This document shows positions 11,477-19,996 of a stretch of 64,000 nt of DNA, piece after piece; the first letter of the stretch is position 1; each line of letters starts with the position of its first letter. Under the pieces are notes generated by a model. It did not search any database and was not told where the DNA came from. It saw only the letters and a list, made by a program, of their open reading frames with translations. The stretch comes from Nocardioides soli (GTDB taxonomy: Bacteria; Actinomycetota; Actinomycetes; Propionibacteriales; Nocardioidaceae): assembly GCF_014191495.1 (NCBI RefSeq), contig NZ_JACHWR010000002.1, positions 868,001 to 932,000 of the forward strand. The letters run 5' to 3'. Position numbers and translations under genes: made by a program.

Positions 11477-13108
11477 ATGAACGCCATCACCAACGTGCCC
11501 ACCCCGGTCAACGAGCCGGTCCACACCTACGCCGCCGGGAGCCCGGAGCTGGCGGCCGTCCTCCGCGAGGCCGATGCCCAGCGGGCCACGCCCCTCGACC
11601 TACCCGCCCTCATCGGCGCTGAGTGGGACGCCGGCACCGGCGTGCCCTTCGAGGTCCGGGAGCCACACCGCACCAGTTCGGTGCTCGGCACCTCGCGCCA
11701 CGCGACCGAGGAGCAGACGGAGCGCGCCGTCGCGGCCGCGGCCGCCGCAGCAGACGGGTGGGCCGCACTGCCCTACGACGAGCGCGCCGCCGTCTTCCTG
11801 CGTGCCGCGGACCTGCTGTCCGGCCGGTGGCGCGACACCCTGAACGCCGCGACGATGCTCGGACAGTCCAAGACCGTGGCGCAGGCCGAGATCGACGCCG
11901 CCTGCGAGCTCGCCGACTTCTGGCGGTTCAACGTCGCCTTCGGCCGCGAGATCATCGCGGGCCAGCCGGCAGCCAACTCGCCGCTGACCTGGAACCGGCT
12001 CGAGTACCGGCCCCTCGAGGGCTTCGTGTACGCGATCACGCCCTTCAACTTCACCGCCATCGCCGGGAACCTCCCCACCGCGCCGGCGCTGATGGGCAAC
12101 ACCGTGCTGTGGAAGCCGTCGCCCACCCAGCAGCTCGCCGCACACCACACGATGCGGCTGCTCCAGGAGGCCGGGCTGCCGCCCGGCGTCATCAACATGC
12201 TCCCCGGCGACGGCCGGCTGGTCAGCGACGTCGCGCTCCGGCACCGTGCTCTCGCCGGCATCCACTTCACCGGATCGACGGCCACGTTCCGCCACCTCTG
12301 GGCGGAGGTCGCCGGCGGCCTCGGCCGCTACGCGGCCTACCCCCGCATCGTCGGCGAGACCGGGGGCAAGGGGTTCGTCCTCGCGCACCCCTCGGCGGAC
12401 CTGGTGGCACTGCGCACCGCCCTGATCCGCGGGGCCTTCGAGTACCAGGGGCAGAAGTGCTCGGCCGCCTCGCGGGCCTACCTGCCCAGGTCGCTGTGGA
12501 GCGCGATCCGCGACGACCTCTGCAGCGCCGTCGAGTCCCTGACGATGGGCGACGTCACCGACCCCTCCCACTTCATGGGCGCGGTCATCGACGAGCGGGC
12601 CTACCGCAAGCACGCCGCCGCGATCGACGCCGCACACGCCGACGACGCGTGCACGGTGCTCGCCGGCGGGACGTACGACGACGCCGACGGCTGGTTCGTC
12701 CGGCCCACGATCGTCGAGATCGACACCCCGGAGCACGCGATGTTCGACACGGAGTACTTCGGCCCGATCCTGGCCGTGCACGTCTACGAGGACGACGAGT
12801 TCGAGGCGATGGCCACCCACATCGCCGACACCAGCACGTACGCCCTCACCGGCGCCGTCTTCGCGACCGACCGCGTCGCGCTGCACCGCGGCACCGTCCT
12901 GCTGCGCAACGCGGCGGGCAACTTCTACCTCAACGACAAGCCGACCGGCGCCGTCGTGGGGCAGCAGCCGTTCGGCGGTGCCCGCGCCTCCGGGACCAAC
13001 GACAAGGCCGGCGCCCCCGACAACCTCCGTCGCTGGACGTCCGTGCGCGCGATCAAGGAGAACCTCGACCCGCCGCGTGAGCACCGCCACCCGCATCAGG
13101 GTCTGTGA
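11477..13108 (+). CDS. pruA: Aldehyde dehydrogenase, delta-1-pyrroline-5-carboxylate dehydrogenase type
   Basis: 543-residue NAD-dependent aldehyde dehydrogenase closest to PruA, which oxidises glutamate gamma-semialdehyde to glutamate. Seen: FNFTAIAGNLPTAPALMGN, the active-site glutamate Glu294 in VGETGGKGF, and the nucleophile Cys328 in YQGQKCSAASRAY; length fits the family. It starts three bases after the flavin oxidase stop and is the last gene of the operon. It could finish oxidation of the aldehyde formed by the oxidase, or act as a true P5C dehydrogenase recycling glutamate or proline; the sequence alone does not decide. A small hairpin follows at 13123-13138. Confidence 0.85.
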   Translation: MNAITNVPTPVNEPVHTYAAGSPELAAVLREADAQRATPLDLPALIGAEWDAGTGVPFEVREPHRTSSVLGTSRHATEEQTERAVAAAAAAADGWAALPYDERAAVFLRAADLLSGRWRDTLNAATMLGQSKTVAQAEIDAACELADFWRFNVAFGREIIAGQPAANSPLTWNRLEYRPLEGFVYAITPFNFTAIAGNLPTAPALMGNTVLWKPSPTQQLAAHHTMRLLQEAGLPPGVINMLPGDGRLVSDVALRHRALAGIHFTGSTATFRHLWAEVAGGLGRYAAYPRIVGETGGKGFVLAHPSADLVALRTALIRGAFEYQGQKCSAASRAYLPRSLWSAIRDDLCSAVESLTMGDVTDPSHFMGAVIDERAYRKHAAAIDAAHADDACTVLAGGTYDDADGWFVRPTIVEIDTPEHAMFDTEYFGPILAVHVYEDDEFEAMATHIADTSTYALTGAVFATDRVALHRGTVLLRNAAGNFYLNDKPTGAVVGQQPFGGARASGTNDKAGAPDNLRRWTSVRAIKENLDPPREHRHPHQGL

Positions 13109-13568
13109 TGGGTCTGCCGGGACGCCGCTCGGGCGGCGCGGTCTGCGACGTCTGCTGGCCGCGCCTGTGCCCGGCGGCCGGTCATCGCAACGAGGTGATC
13201 GAGCGGGTCAGCCGGTGGCCTCCAGACTCACCGGGTTTCGAGGCTCAGGCGCAGAACGCCTTCGCACCTCAACCGGCGTGAGCCCGGTGGTTGAGGTGTG
13301 AGGGCCGCCAGGCCCGAACCTCGAAACCACCACACCCGAGGTACCTGACCGTGGTCCCGCTCGCCTCCAGACTCGCCGGGTTTCGAGGCTCAGGCGCTGA
13401 GCGCCTTCGCACCTCAACCAGCGCGAGCCTCCAGACTCGCCGGGTTTCGAGGCTGAGGCGCTGAGCGCCTTCGCACCTCAACCGGCGTGAGCCCGGTGGT
13501 TGAGGTGTGAGGGCCGCCAGGCCCGAACCTCGAAACCACCCCGCCGTGCGGTACCGGTGGTTCCAGGG
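13109..13568. other. Convergent intergenic region with hairpin and repeats
   Basis: 460 bases between two convergent genes. It starts with a hairpin CGCCGC/GCGGCG at 13123-13138 (likely terminator of the pruA operon), continues with about 80 bases without recognisable features, and then holds the repeat array at 13219-13540. No credible coding sequence. Confidence 0.7.
13219..13540. repeat. Array of direct and inverted repeats
   Basis: Three 56-base units (13219-13274, 13364-13419, 13428-13483) start with CCTCCAGACTC and end with CACCTCAACC. Units one and three are each followed by an identical 57-base element (13275-13331 and 13484-13540) starting GGCGTGAGCCCGGTGG and ending CTCGAAACCACC. 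So a 113-base block is duplicated and one half-block is inserted between the copies. The units share the TTTCGAGG and CCTCAACC ends of the palindromes at 4417-4696 and can pair as hairpins. Confidence 0.88.
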
Positions 13569-14474
13569 TCAGGCCTGGTCCTCGAGGTGCCGGGCCTGGG
13601 GGTCGAAGGCCTCCAGCCGCTCGAGCCGCTCGCGGCCCCGGTCGCCGACGGCATCGGTGAGGGCCGCGATCAGCGCCTCGGTGAGGGCCATCGCGGGGAC
13701 GAGTGAGTCGAAGGGGGAGGGTGCCTCGACCCGGCTGGTGAGCACGACGTCGGCGATCTTCGCGACGGGCGAGAGCCAGTTGTCGGTCAGCAGCACGACG
13801 CTCGACCCCCGCGACTTCATGTCGACGGCGAACTGCCCGACCGCCTCGTCGTAGCGGCGGTAGTCGAACACGACCAGGAGGGTGCTCGGGCCGGCGTCCG
13901 CGATCGCGGCCAGGCGCTCGAGCCCGGGCTCGCTCATCAGCTGCACCCGGCCGCGCAGGAGGTGCAGGTGGGAGGAGAGGTAGTCGGCCAGCAGGCGGCT
14001 GAAGCGGCCGCCCACGACCCGGATCTCACGGGACTCGTCGCTGAGCAGTCGGACGACGCGCTTGAAGTCCCAGCTGGACAGCTCGGAGAACGAGCGCTCG
14101 AGGCTCGACTGGATGGTCCGCACCGCGTGGTCGAGGACCTCCTCGCCCTCGGACCGGCGGGTGTCGCCGTACTGCGCCAGCGGCGAGCCCATGCCCTCGT
14201 TGACCTCGTGCACGATCGCGCGCTGCAGTTGGGGGTAGCCGTCGTACCCGAGCCGGGCGGTGAACCGGATCACCGTGGGCGGGCTGACGCCGGCCGCGGC
14301 GGCCAGGTCGGCGACCGTGGTGAGACCGGAGCCGGGGTAGCCGGCCAGCAGGGCGCGCGCCACCTTCCGCTCGCTGTTGCTGAGCCGCTCCATCGACTGT
14401 TGCACGGCCCGGCGGACCGAGGCCGGAGGGCCGTCTGCGTCGCCGCCGGCCGGGGTGGTGTCAGCGTCCGGCAT
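13569..14474 (-). CDS. MurR/RpiR family transcriptional regulator (HTH plus SIS domain)
   Basis: 301-residue regulator. An N-terminal helix-turn-helix domain (about residues 15-90; SNSERKVARALL, TTVADLAAAAGVSPPTVIRF) is followed by a SIS sugar-phosphate-binding domain (about 140-270; VVGGRFSRLLADYLSSHL and LLVVFDYRRYDEA). Family members sense phosphosugars or related small metabolites. The ATG at 14474 is chosen because the frame upstream has no regulator-like sequence. It is transcribed away from the GMC-ABC-aminotransferase operon, so the shared 301-base region is the likely place of action. The CCTGAAA repeats there are candidate operators. Confidence 0.87.
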   Translation of the reverse strand: MPDADTTPAGGDADGPPASVRRAVQQSMERLSNSERKVARALLAGYPGSGLTTVADLAAAAGVSPPTVIRFTARLGYDGYPQLQRAIVHEVNEGMGSPLAQYGDTRRSEGEEVLDHAVRTIQSSLERSFSELSSWDFKRVVRLLSDESREIRVVGGRFSRLLADYLSSHLHLLRGRVQLMSEPGLERLAAIADAGPSTLLVVFDYRRYDEAVGQFAVDMKSRGSSVVLLTDNWLSPVAKIADVVLTSRVEAPSPFDSLVPAMALTEALIAALTDAVGDRGRERLERLEAFDPQARHLEDQA

Positions 14475-14775
14475 CGTCACTCGCGCATCGTAACAGGAAG
14501 TGACATCGATCTTGCGGAATCCGAGATCAGGGCTGACCTGAAACAGATAGTTCAGAACGCTCGCGCGGGGCCCAAGAGCGATCTCTCGCCCGTCCGCGAC
14601 CGTGATCGAGCGAGAATCGCGCGCCGCGACGGGCTGGGGGCAGGGGAGAAGCAGATTCGATCGAAATATTTCAGGCAAGCCTCTTGGCAGACGACCTGAA
14701 ATGAATGTAACTTCCTCGTGATCTCCACGATAGCGAGATCGACGTCACAGGGTCGTCATGGAGCGGAGGGGTCTG
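14475..14775. promoter_or_regulatory. Divergent promoter region with three CCTGAAA words
   Basis: 301 bases between the divergent RpiR and GMC genes. CCTGAAA occurs at 14537-14543 and 14695-14701, and inverted (TTTCAGG) at 14669-14675; the last two form a perfect 7-base inverted repeat 19 bases apart. GAAATATTTC at 14663-14672 is a perfect palindrome. MurR/RpiR proteins commonly bind GAAA/TTTC-type sites, so these are good candidates for its operators. The 12-mer at 14490-14501 resembles the one at 6374-6385. Confidence 0.55.
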
Positions 14776-16203
14776 ATGAAGCGGGTAGTAGTCGTCGGTG
14801 CCGGGTCTGCCGGGTGCGTCGTCGCCGCCGAGCTCGGTGGTGGCTGCGAGGTGCTCCTCGTCGAGGCCGGCAGCGACCGGACGCCGGAGAGCCGTCCGGC
14901 CCGGCTCCGATCGATCGCGTACATGGACGCCCTCGACGAGCCCGCGGCGTTCTGGAGCGGAGTCGTCGCGTCGTTCCGTCGGGGCGAGGCGCCCCGTGAC
15001 TACCTGCGCGGTCGTGGCATCGGCGGGTCGGGCGCGGTCAACGCGATGATCGGCCTCCCGGGCATCGCCGCGGACTACGACCGCTGGCGGGACCGGTACG
15101 GCTGCACCGGCTGGGGCTGGGACGACGTCGCCCCGACCTTCGCGGAGCTGTTCCCCACGCTGCGCCAGGTCCGCGAGGACGAGCTCACCGTGGTCGACCG
15201 CGCCCTGCGCGACGCCGCCGCCGACCTCGGCATGCCCGACGACGTCGATCTCCGCTTCGACGAGCAGGACGGCGCCGGTCGCCTCTGGCTGACCGCCGAC
15301 GACGCCGGCCGCAGCTCGAGCGCGGAGCAGTTCCTCGACGGCGCCCGGGCCGACGGACGCGTCACGGTCCGCGACGACGCCACGGTGGTCGCGCTCGAGT
15401 GCCGTGGCCCGCAGGTGACCGGCGTCCGGCTCTCGGACGGCTCGCGGATCGACGCCGACCACGTGGTGCTGTGCGCGGGCGCGTTCGGGAGCCCGGAGAT
15501 CCTGATGCGCTCCGGCATCTCCCGGCCCGGCCTGGGCCGCAACCTGAAGGACCACGCCGCCATCCGCGTCGACCTCGTGCTGCACGCGGACGCGCCCGCC
15601 GAGGACCGCTCGATCCCGACCATCGGCTCGGTGCTGCGCACCTCGTCCGGTCGCACGCCCAGCGACATCCACCTGCTGCCCATGCACGGCAGCCTGGCCG
15701 GGGCGCCGGAGGGCGCGGCCGGCGTCCTCGTGATGTCGCTGATGACCGCGACGTCGAGCGGCGGCCTCGGACTCGACGACGCGACCGGCCGGCTCGCGAT
15801 CGACCTGGACCTGATCAGCACCGACGACGACAAGCAGGCCTTCCTCGCCGGCCTGCAGATCCTCGGAGAGGTGCTCGCCACGCCCGCCTTCGAGAAGACC
15901 GTCGAGCGCGTCGAGGCCGGGACCGGCACCACCTTCGACCGGCTGCGGTCCGAGGAGTTCGTCGACACCTGGCTCGAGGGCCGCCTCGGCAACTACCTCC
16001 ACCCCGTGGGGACCTGCCGCATGGGCGACCCCGCCGACGACGGCGCCGTCGTGGACCTGCACGGCAGCGTCATCGGGTACGACGGCGTCAGCGTCATCGA
16101 CGCCTCCGTGCTCCCCGACATCCCGGCCGCCAACACCCACCTGCCCACCGTGATGGTGGCGAAGCGACTCGCACGACACGTCGCAGATCAGCTGTCCGGC
16201 TGA
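14776..16203 (+). CDS. GMC family FAD-dependent oxidoreductase
   Basis: 475-residue glucose-methanol-choline oxidoreductase that oxidises an alcohol to an aldehyde or ketone. The Rossmann motif VVVVGAGSAGCVVAAEL is at the very N-terminus, followed by the GMC signature RGRGIGGSGAVNAMI. The active-site histidine region is NYLHPVGTCRMG and the C-terminal DASVLPDIPAANTHLPTVM is typical. At about 475 residues it is shorter than choline dehydrogenases (about 550). The ATG at 14776 is preferred to 14758 because GGAGGGG lies five bases upstream and the Rossmann fold starts at once. First gene of an operon with a ribose-type ABC importer, so it may oxidise the imported polyol or amino alcohol. Confidence 0.88.
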   Translation: MKRVVVVGAGSAGCVVAAELGGGCEVLLVEAGSDRTPESRPARLRSIAYMDALDEPAAFWSGVVASFRRGEAPRDYLRGRGIGGSGAVNAMIGLPGIAADYDRWRDRYGCTGWGWDDVAPTFAELFPTLRQVREDELTVVDRALRDAAADLGMPDDVDLRFDEQDGAGRLWLTADDAGRSSSAEQFLDGARADGRVTVRDDATVVALECRGPQVTGVRLSDGSRIDADHVVLCAGAFGSPEILMRSGISRPGLGRNLKDHAAIRVDLVLHADAPAEDRSIPTIGSVLRTSSGRTPSDIHLLPMHGSLAGAPEGAAGVLVMSLMTATSSGGLGLDDATGRLAIDLDLISTDDDKQAFLAGLQILGEVLATPAFEKTVERVEAGTGTTFDRLRSEEFVDTWLEGRLGNYLHPVGTCRMGDPADDGAVVDLHGSVIGYDGVSVIDASVLPDIPAANTHLPTVMVAKRLARHVADQLSG

Positions 16204-16341
16204 GGAGCGGGCCCACAGGCCCGACCGGAGCCGACCGTCTCGGACGAACACACGACCGCCCTCGCCGGGCGTCCCACCGCGACGCCCCAGCGCCCGCGGC
16301 ACCCCGACACATCCTTCGTACACCTCAGATGGAGACCACCC

Positions 16342-17406
16342 ATGAACCGCAGCACCCTCGCGCGCGGCGTCAGCGCCCTGGCCCTGACCGCCGTCCTCGC
16401 GACCGCCACCGCCTGCTCCTCGACCGAGAAGAGCGGCGGCAGCGCGGCCGCGGCCGACCCCGTCAGCGGCACCGTCGACATCGCCTTCTTCGGCCTCGCC
16501 GCCAACAACACCTACACCCAGTCGATGTTCAAGCAGGCCGAGGAGACGGCCCAGGGCATGGACGCGAAGGTGCAGTTCTTCGACGGCAAGTTCGACGCCT
16601 CCGTCCAGTCCCGCCAGGTCCAGGACGCGATCACCTCGGGCAACTACGACGCCTTCATCATCATGCCGAACGACTCCGCGAGCATCCTGCCCTTCGCGCA
16701 GCAGGCGATCGACGCGGGCATCAAGGTCTCGTCCCTGGAGTACCCCATCGGCAAGGACCCCGCGAGTGTGGACCTCCAGCTCGACGGCCTCACCACCCAG
16801 GTCATCGAGGACGTCGTCTTCGGCGCCGAGTCGATCGCCGACTCCGCCAACCGGGCCTGCGAGGTCTACGAGGGCTGCCAGGTCGCCATGCTGTGGGGCT
16901 CGCGGAAGCTGCCCACCGACGCGGTCAAGGTCCCGGCGTTCAAGGACGACCTCGACCCGGCCAACAAGCTGGTCGCCGAGGGCGACGCGAACTACCTCGA
17001 GGTCGACGGGTTCAACCTCGCCACCGACATGCTCCAGGCCAACCCGGACATCAACCTGTTCGTGACCGTCGGCGACCAGATGGCCGGTGGAGCGGCGCGG
17101 GCCGTCACCGAGAGCGGGCGCACCCTCGGCAACAAGGCCGGGTCGGTCACCATCATCGGCTACGGCGCCACCACCGACGGGGTGGAGGCGATCCGCGCCG
17201 GCCGGTGGTTCGAGTCGCTCGCCCTCGTGCCGAAGGACATGGCCGCCAAGGTCACCGAGCTGACGATCGCCGCGGCCCGCGGCGAGGAGCCGTCCGACGA
17301 CGAGCGCAGCATCGTGCAGAACAGCCTGAGCCCCATCGGCGTGATGGCCAGCGAGAAGTCGCTGGCCGAGAACCCCGACTTCGTCGGCCAGTACAGCACC
17401 CAGTAG
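16342..17406 (+). CDS. Ribose-type ABC transporter substrate-binding lipoprotein
   Basis: 354-residue binding protein of the RbsB/Peripla_BP_4 type. It has a lipoprotein signal peptide with the lipobox ATAC (Cys25), so the mature protein is anchored outside the membrane. Typical two-lobe features are seen: IAFFGLAANNTYTQSMFKQA, the IMPNDSASILPFAQQAIDAG segment and a late IIGYGATTDGVEAIRAGR. It is followed by its own double ATPase and permease. Neighbouring alcohol oxidising and aminotransferase genes suggest a sugar, polyol or amino alcohol ligand rather than ribose itself (inference). Confidence 0.87.
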   Translation: MNRSTLARGVSALALTAVLATATACSSTEKSGGSAAAADPVSGTVDIAFFGLAANNTYTQSMFKQAEETAQGMDAKVQFFDGKFDASVQSRQVQDAITSGNYDAFIIMPNDSASILPFAQQAIDAGIKVSSLEYPIGKDPASVDLQLDGLTTQVIEDVVFGAESIADSANRACEVYEGCQVAMLWGSRKLPTDAVKVPAFKDDLDPANKLVAEGDANYLEVDGFNLATDMLQANPDINLFVTVGDQMAGGAARAVTESGRTLGNKAGSVTIIGYGATTDGVEAIRAGRWFESLALVPKDMAAKVTELTIAAARGEEPSDDERSIVQNSLSPIGVMASEKSLAENPDFVGQYSTQ

Positions 17407-17443
17407 TCGCCGGGCATCCACCATCGGACATCGAGGAGAAGCT

Positions 17444-18949
17444 GTGAGCGGCGACGTCATCGTCGAGCTGGACGGCATCGGCAAGACCTACGGGGCCAAC
17501 CGGGTGCTCGACGACGTCTCGGTCGAGATCCGGCGCGGGCGCGTGCACGCCCTGGTCGGGGAGAACGGCGCGGGCAAGTCCACCCTCGGGCGGATCATCG
17601 GGGGCGAGGTGCCGCACAGCACCGGGACCCTCAAGGTCGACGGCCGGTCGGTGCACCAGGGCTCGCCCCGGGAGGCACTCGCACGCGGACTGGTCGTGAT
17701 CCAGCAGGAGCCGACCCTGGTGCCCACGCTCACCGTGGAGCAGAACGTGTTCCTCGGTCAGGAGCAGCCGAGCGTCGGGGTGGTGAGCCGACGCCGGCTC
17801 CGCGAGCGCTTCGAGCGGCTCGCGGCGCGGCTGCCGTTCGCGCTCGACCCCCAGGCCCTGGTCAGCACGCTGTCGATCGCCGACCAGCAGAAGATCGAGA
17901 TCATGCGGGCCGTCGCCCGGGACGCACGGGTCATCGTCATGGACGAGCCCACGTCGTCCCTCGGCGTCCGCGAGACGGAGGTCCTCCACGACGTCGTACG
18001 CGGGCTGTGTCGTGAGGGGGTGGCGGTCGTCTACGTCTCGCACTTCCTCGAGGAGGTGCTCGAGATCGCCGATGACGTCACCGTGCTGCGCAACGGCCGG
18101 CGCGTCGCCTGCCCGGACCGTGACCGGCTCACGGTGCCGGCCCTCGTCGAGGCGATGCTCGGTCGCCCGGTCGGGGCGGTGTTCCCCGACCGGAGTGCCG
18201 TCGACCGGTCGGCCGATCCGGTGCTCGTCGTCGACGGCCTCAGCACGGAGGCCGTCGACGACATCTCCTTCCGGGTCTGGCCGGGCGAGGTCGTCGGACT
18301 CGGTGGCCTGGTCGGCAGCGGCCGGTCCGAGGTGCTGCGGGCGATCTTCGGGGTCGACCGTCGCCACCAGGGCACGGTCACGGTGGGCGGGGAGCCGGTC
18401 CGGTCCGGCTCGGTCCAGGCGGCGATCGCCCGCGGGATCGGCCTGATCCCGGAGGACCGCGCCGACGAGGGGCTGCTGCTCGGTCTCTCCCAGAAGGTCA
18501 ACCTGACGCTCACCCACCTCCGGCGGCTGTGCTTCGCCGGCGTCCCGCGGGCCAGCCTGGAGACCCCGATGGTCACCTCGCTGCTCACCCGGCTCGAGGT
18601 GCGCCCTCTCGACCCACGCGGCCGCGTCGGCAACCTCTCGGGCGGGAACCAGCAGAAGATCCTCTTCGGCCGCTGGATGACGGAGACGCCGCGCGTGCTG
18701 CTGCTGGACGAGCCGACCCGCGGGGTCGACATCGGCGCCAAGGTCGCCATCTACCGGCTCATCGCGGAGCTCTCCGCGAGCGGGGTCGCGTGCGTCATCG
18801 TGTCGTCCGACAGCGAGGAGCTCGTCGGGCTGGCACACCGCGTCCACGTCATGAGGCGTGGACACATCGTGGACACGGTGGAGCAGGAGCACCTCTCGGT
18901 CCACTCGATCATGAGTATCGCTCTCGGCGTAGTCGAAGGAGCCGCGTGA
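17444..18949 (+). CDS. ABC transporter ATP-binding protein, double domain (RbsA/MglA type)
   Basis: 501 residues with two fused nucleotide-binding domains. The first has Walker A GENGAGKSTL and Walker B VIVMDEPTSSL. The second has the degenerate Walker A GLVGSGRSEVL usual for this subfamily, the signature LSGGNQQK and Walker B LLLDEPTRGVDIG. The signature of the first domain is weak (STLSIADQQK), again as in RbsA-type proteins. The GTG start has GAGGAGAAG just ahead. Its stop overlaps the permease ATG. Energises import of the ligand bound by the preceding lipoprotein. Confidence 0.92.
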   Translation: MSGDVIVELDGIGKTYGANRVLDDVSVEIRRGRVHALVGENGAGKSTLGRIIGGEVPHSTGTLKVDGRSVHQGSPREALARGLVVIQQEPTLVPTLTVEQNVFLGQEQPSVGVVSRRRLRERFERLAARLPFALDPQALVSTLSIADQQKIEIMRAVARDARVIVMDEPTSSLGVRETEVLHDVVRGLCREGVAVVYVSHFLEEVLEIADDVTVLRNGRRVACPDRDRLTVPALVEAMLGRPVGAVFPDRSAVDRSADPVLVVDGLSTEAVDDISFRVWPGEVVGLGGLVGSGRSEVLRAIFGVDRRHQGTVTVGGEPVRSGSVQAAIARGIGLIPEDRADEGLLLGLSQKVNLTLTHLRRLCFAGVPRASLETPMVTSLLTRLEVRPLDPRGRVGNLSGGNQQKILFGRWMTETPRVLLLDEPTRGVDIGAKVAIYRLIAELSASGVACVIVSSDSEELVGLAHRVHVMRRGHIVDTVEQEHLSVHSIMSIALGVVEGAA

Positions 18950-19950
18950 TGTCGGTGCAAGAGCTGGACCTGAACTCCACCGAGGCCGCGGTCGCCCCGC
19001 GGCGGCAGATCGCGCTCTCCGCCGTGATCCGCGACTTCGGCCTGGTGGCGGCGGTGCTCGCGCTCGTCGTGTCGCTGTCGATCGCCAGCCCCAACTTCCT
19101 CAGCGTCGACAACTTCATGAACATCCTCAACCAGAACGCCTACGTCGCGATCACGGCGTTCGGTGCGACGCTGGTCATCATCGCGGGCGGGTTCGACCTC
19201 TCGGTCGGCGCGATCTACGCGTTCACGGGCGTGGCCAGCGCCTGGCTGGCCCTGCACGTCGGGACCCCGGCCGCCCTCGCCCTGGTCGTCCTCGCCGGCG
19301 CGGCGTTCGGCTGCGCGAACGGACTGGCCTCCCGGCTGCTCCGCGCCCACCCGTTCCTGGTCACGCTGGCCACCGGCGTCATCATCTCGGGCTTCTCGGT
19401 GGGCATCAGCGGCGGCTTCCTGATCAACGCCTCCGACGTCGCGGGCTTCACCACGATCGGCACGACCGCGGTGGCCGGCATCCCGTCGCCGGTGGTGATC
19501 ATGATCGTGGTCGGTATCGCCCTGACCTTCCTGCTGCGCAGCACGGCCTACGGCCGCTACGTCTACGCCGTCGGCGCCAACCCCAGGGCCGCCCGCGTCT
19601 CGGGCGTCCGGGTCGGAGCGGTCATCGTCACGACGTTCGTCGTCAGCGGCGTGTGTGCGGCGCTGGCGGGCCTCGCCGAGGTGACCAAGTCGGGCGTCGG
19701 CCAGGCCGACGCGTCCGGTGCGAGCGGGCTCGCACTCGGCGCCATCGCGGCCGTGATCGTCGGCGGCACCAGCATCAAGGGCGGGCAGGGCGCCATCTGG
19801 CGCACCGCGGTCGGAGTGCTGCTGCTCGCCCTCGTCCAGAACGGGCTGAACCTGCTGAACGCCGCACCGCACTACCGGGACATCATCAGTGGCCTGGTGA
19901 TGATCGTCGCGGTCGGCCTCAACGCCCTCGCGTCCGACGCGCGAAGTTGA
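18949..19950 (+). CDS. Ribose-type ABC transporter permease
   Basis: 333-residue membrane protein of the RbsC/BPD_transp_2 family with about eight to ten hydrophobic segments. Family motifs: GGFDLSVGAIYAFTGV in the first third, YAVGANPRAARVSGVRV in the cytoplasmic loop that meets the ATPase, and GAIAAVIVGGTSIKGGQG towards the end. The ATG overlaps the ATPase stop (TGATG). Only one permease gene is present, so it should act as a homodimer. Confidence 0.92.
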   Translation: MSVQELDLNSTEAAVAPRRQIALSAVIRDFGLVAAVLALVVSLSIASPNFLSVDNFMNILNQNAYVAITAFGATLVIIAGGFDLSVGAIYAFTGVASAWLALHVGTPAALALVVLAGAAFGCANGLASRLLRAHPFLVTLATGVIISGFSVGISGGFLINASDVAGFTTIGTTAVAGIPSPVVIMIVVGIALTFLLRSTAYGRYVYAVGANPRAARVSGVRVGAVIVTTFVVSGVCAALAGLAEVTKSGVGQADASGASGLALGAIAAVIVGGTSIKGGQGAIWRTAVGVLLLALVQNGLNLLNAAPHYRDIISGLVMIVAVGLNALASDARS

Positions 19951-19996
19951 GAGCGTCGAAGACCAGGCCCTGACGACCCTGAAGGGAACGAGGAAG

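Noticed and set aside
13208..13481. Small open frames across the repeats (MRCEGAQRLSLETRRVW type)
   Set aside because: They are translations of the repeat unit itself, have no ribosome sites and appear in several copies.
13219..13540. Repeat array as a CRISPR locus
   Set aside because: Units are 56-57 bases, unevenly spaced, palindromic and contain no unique spacers; no cas genes nearby.
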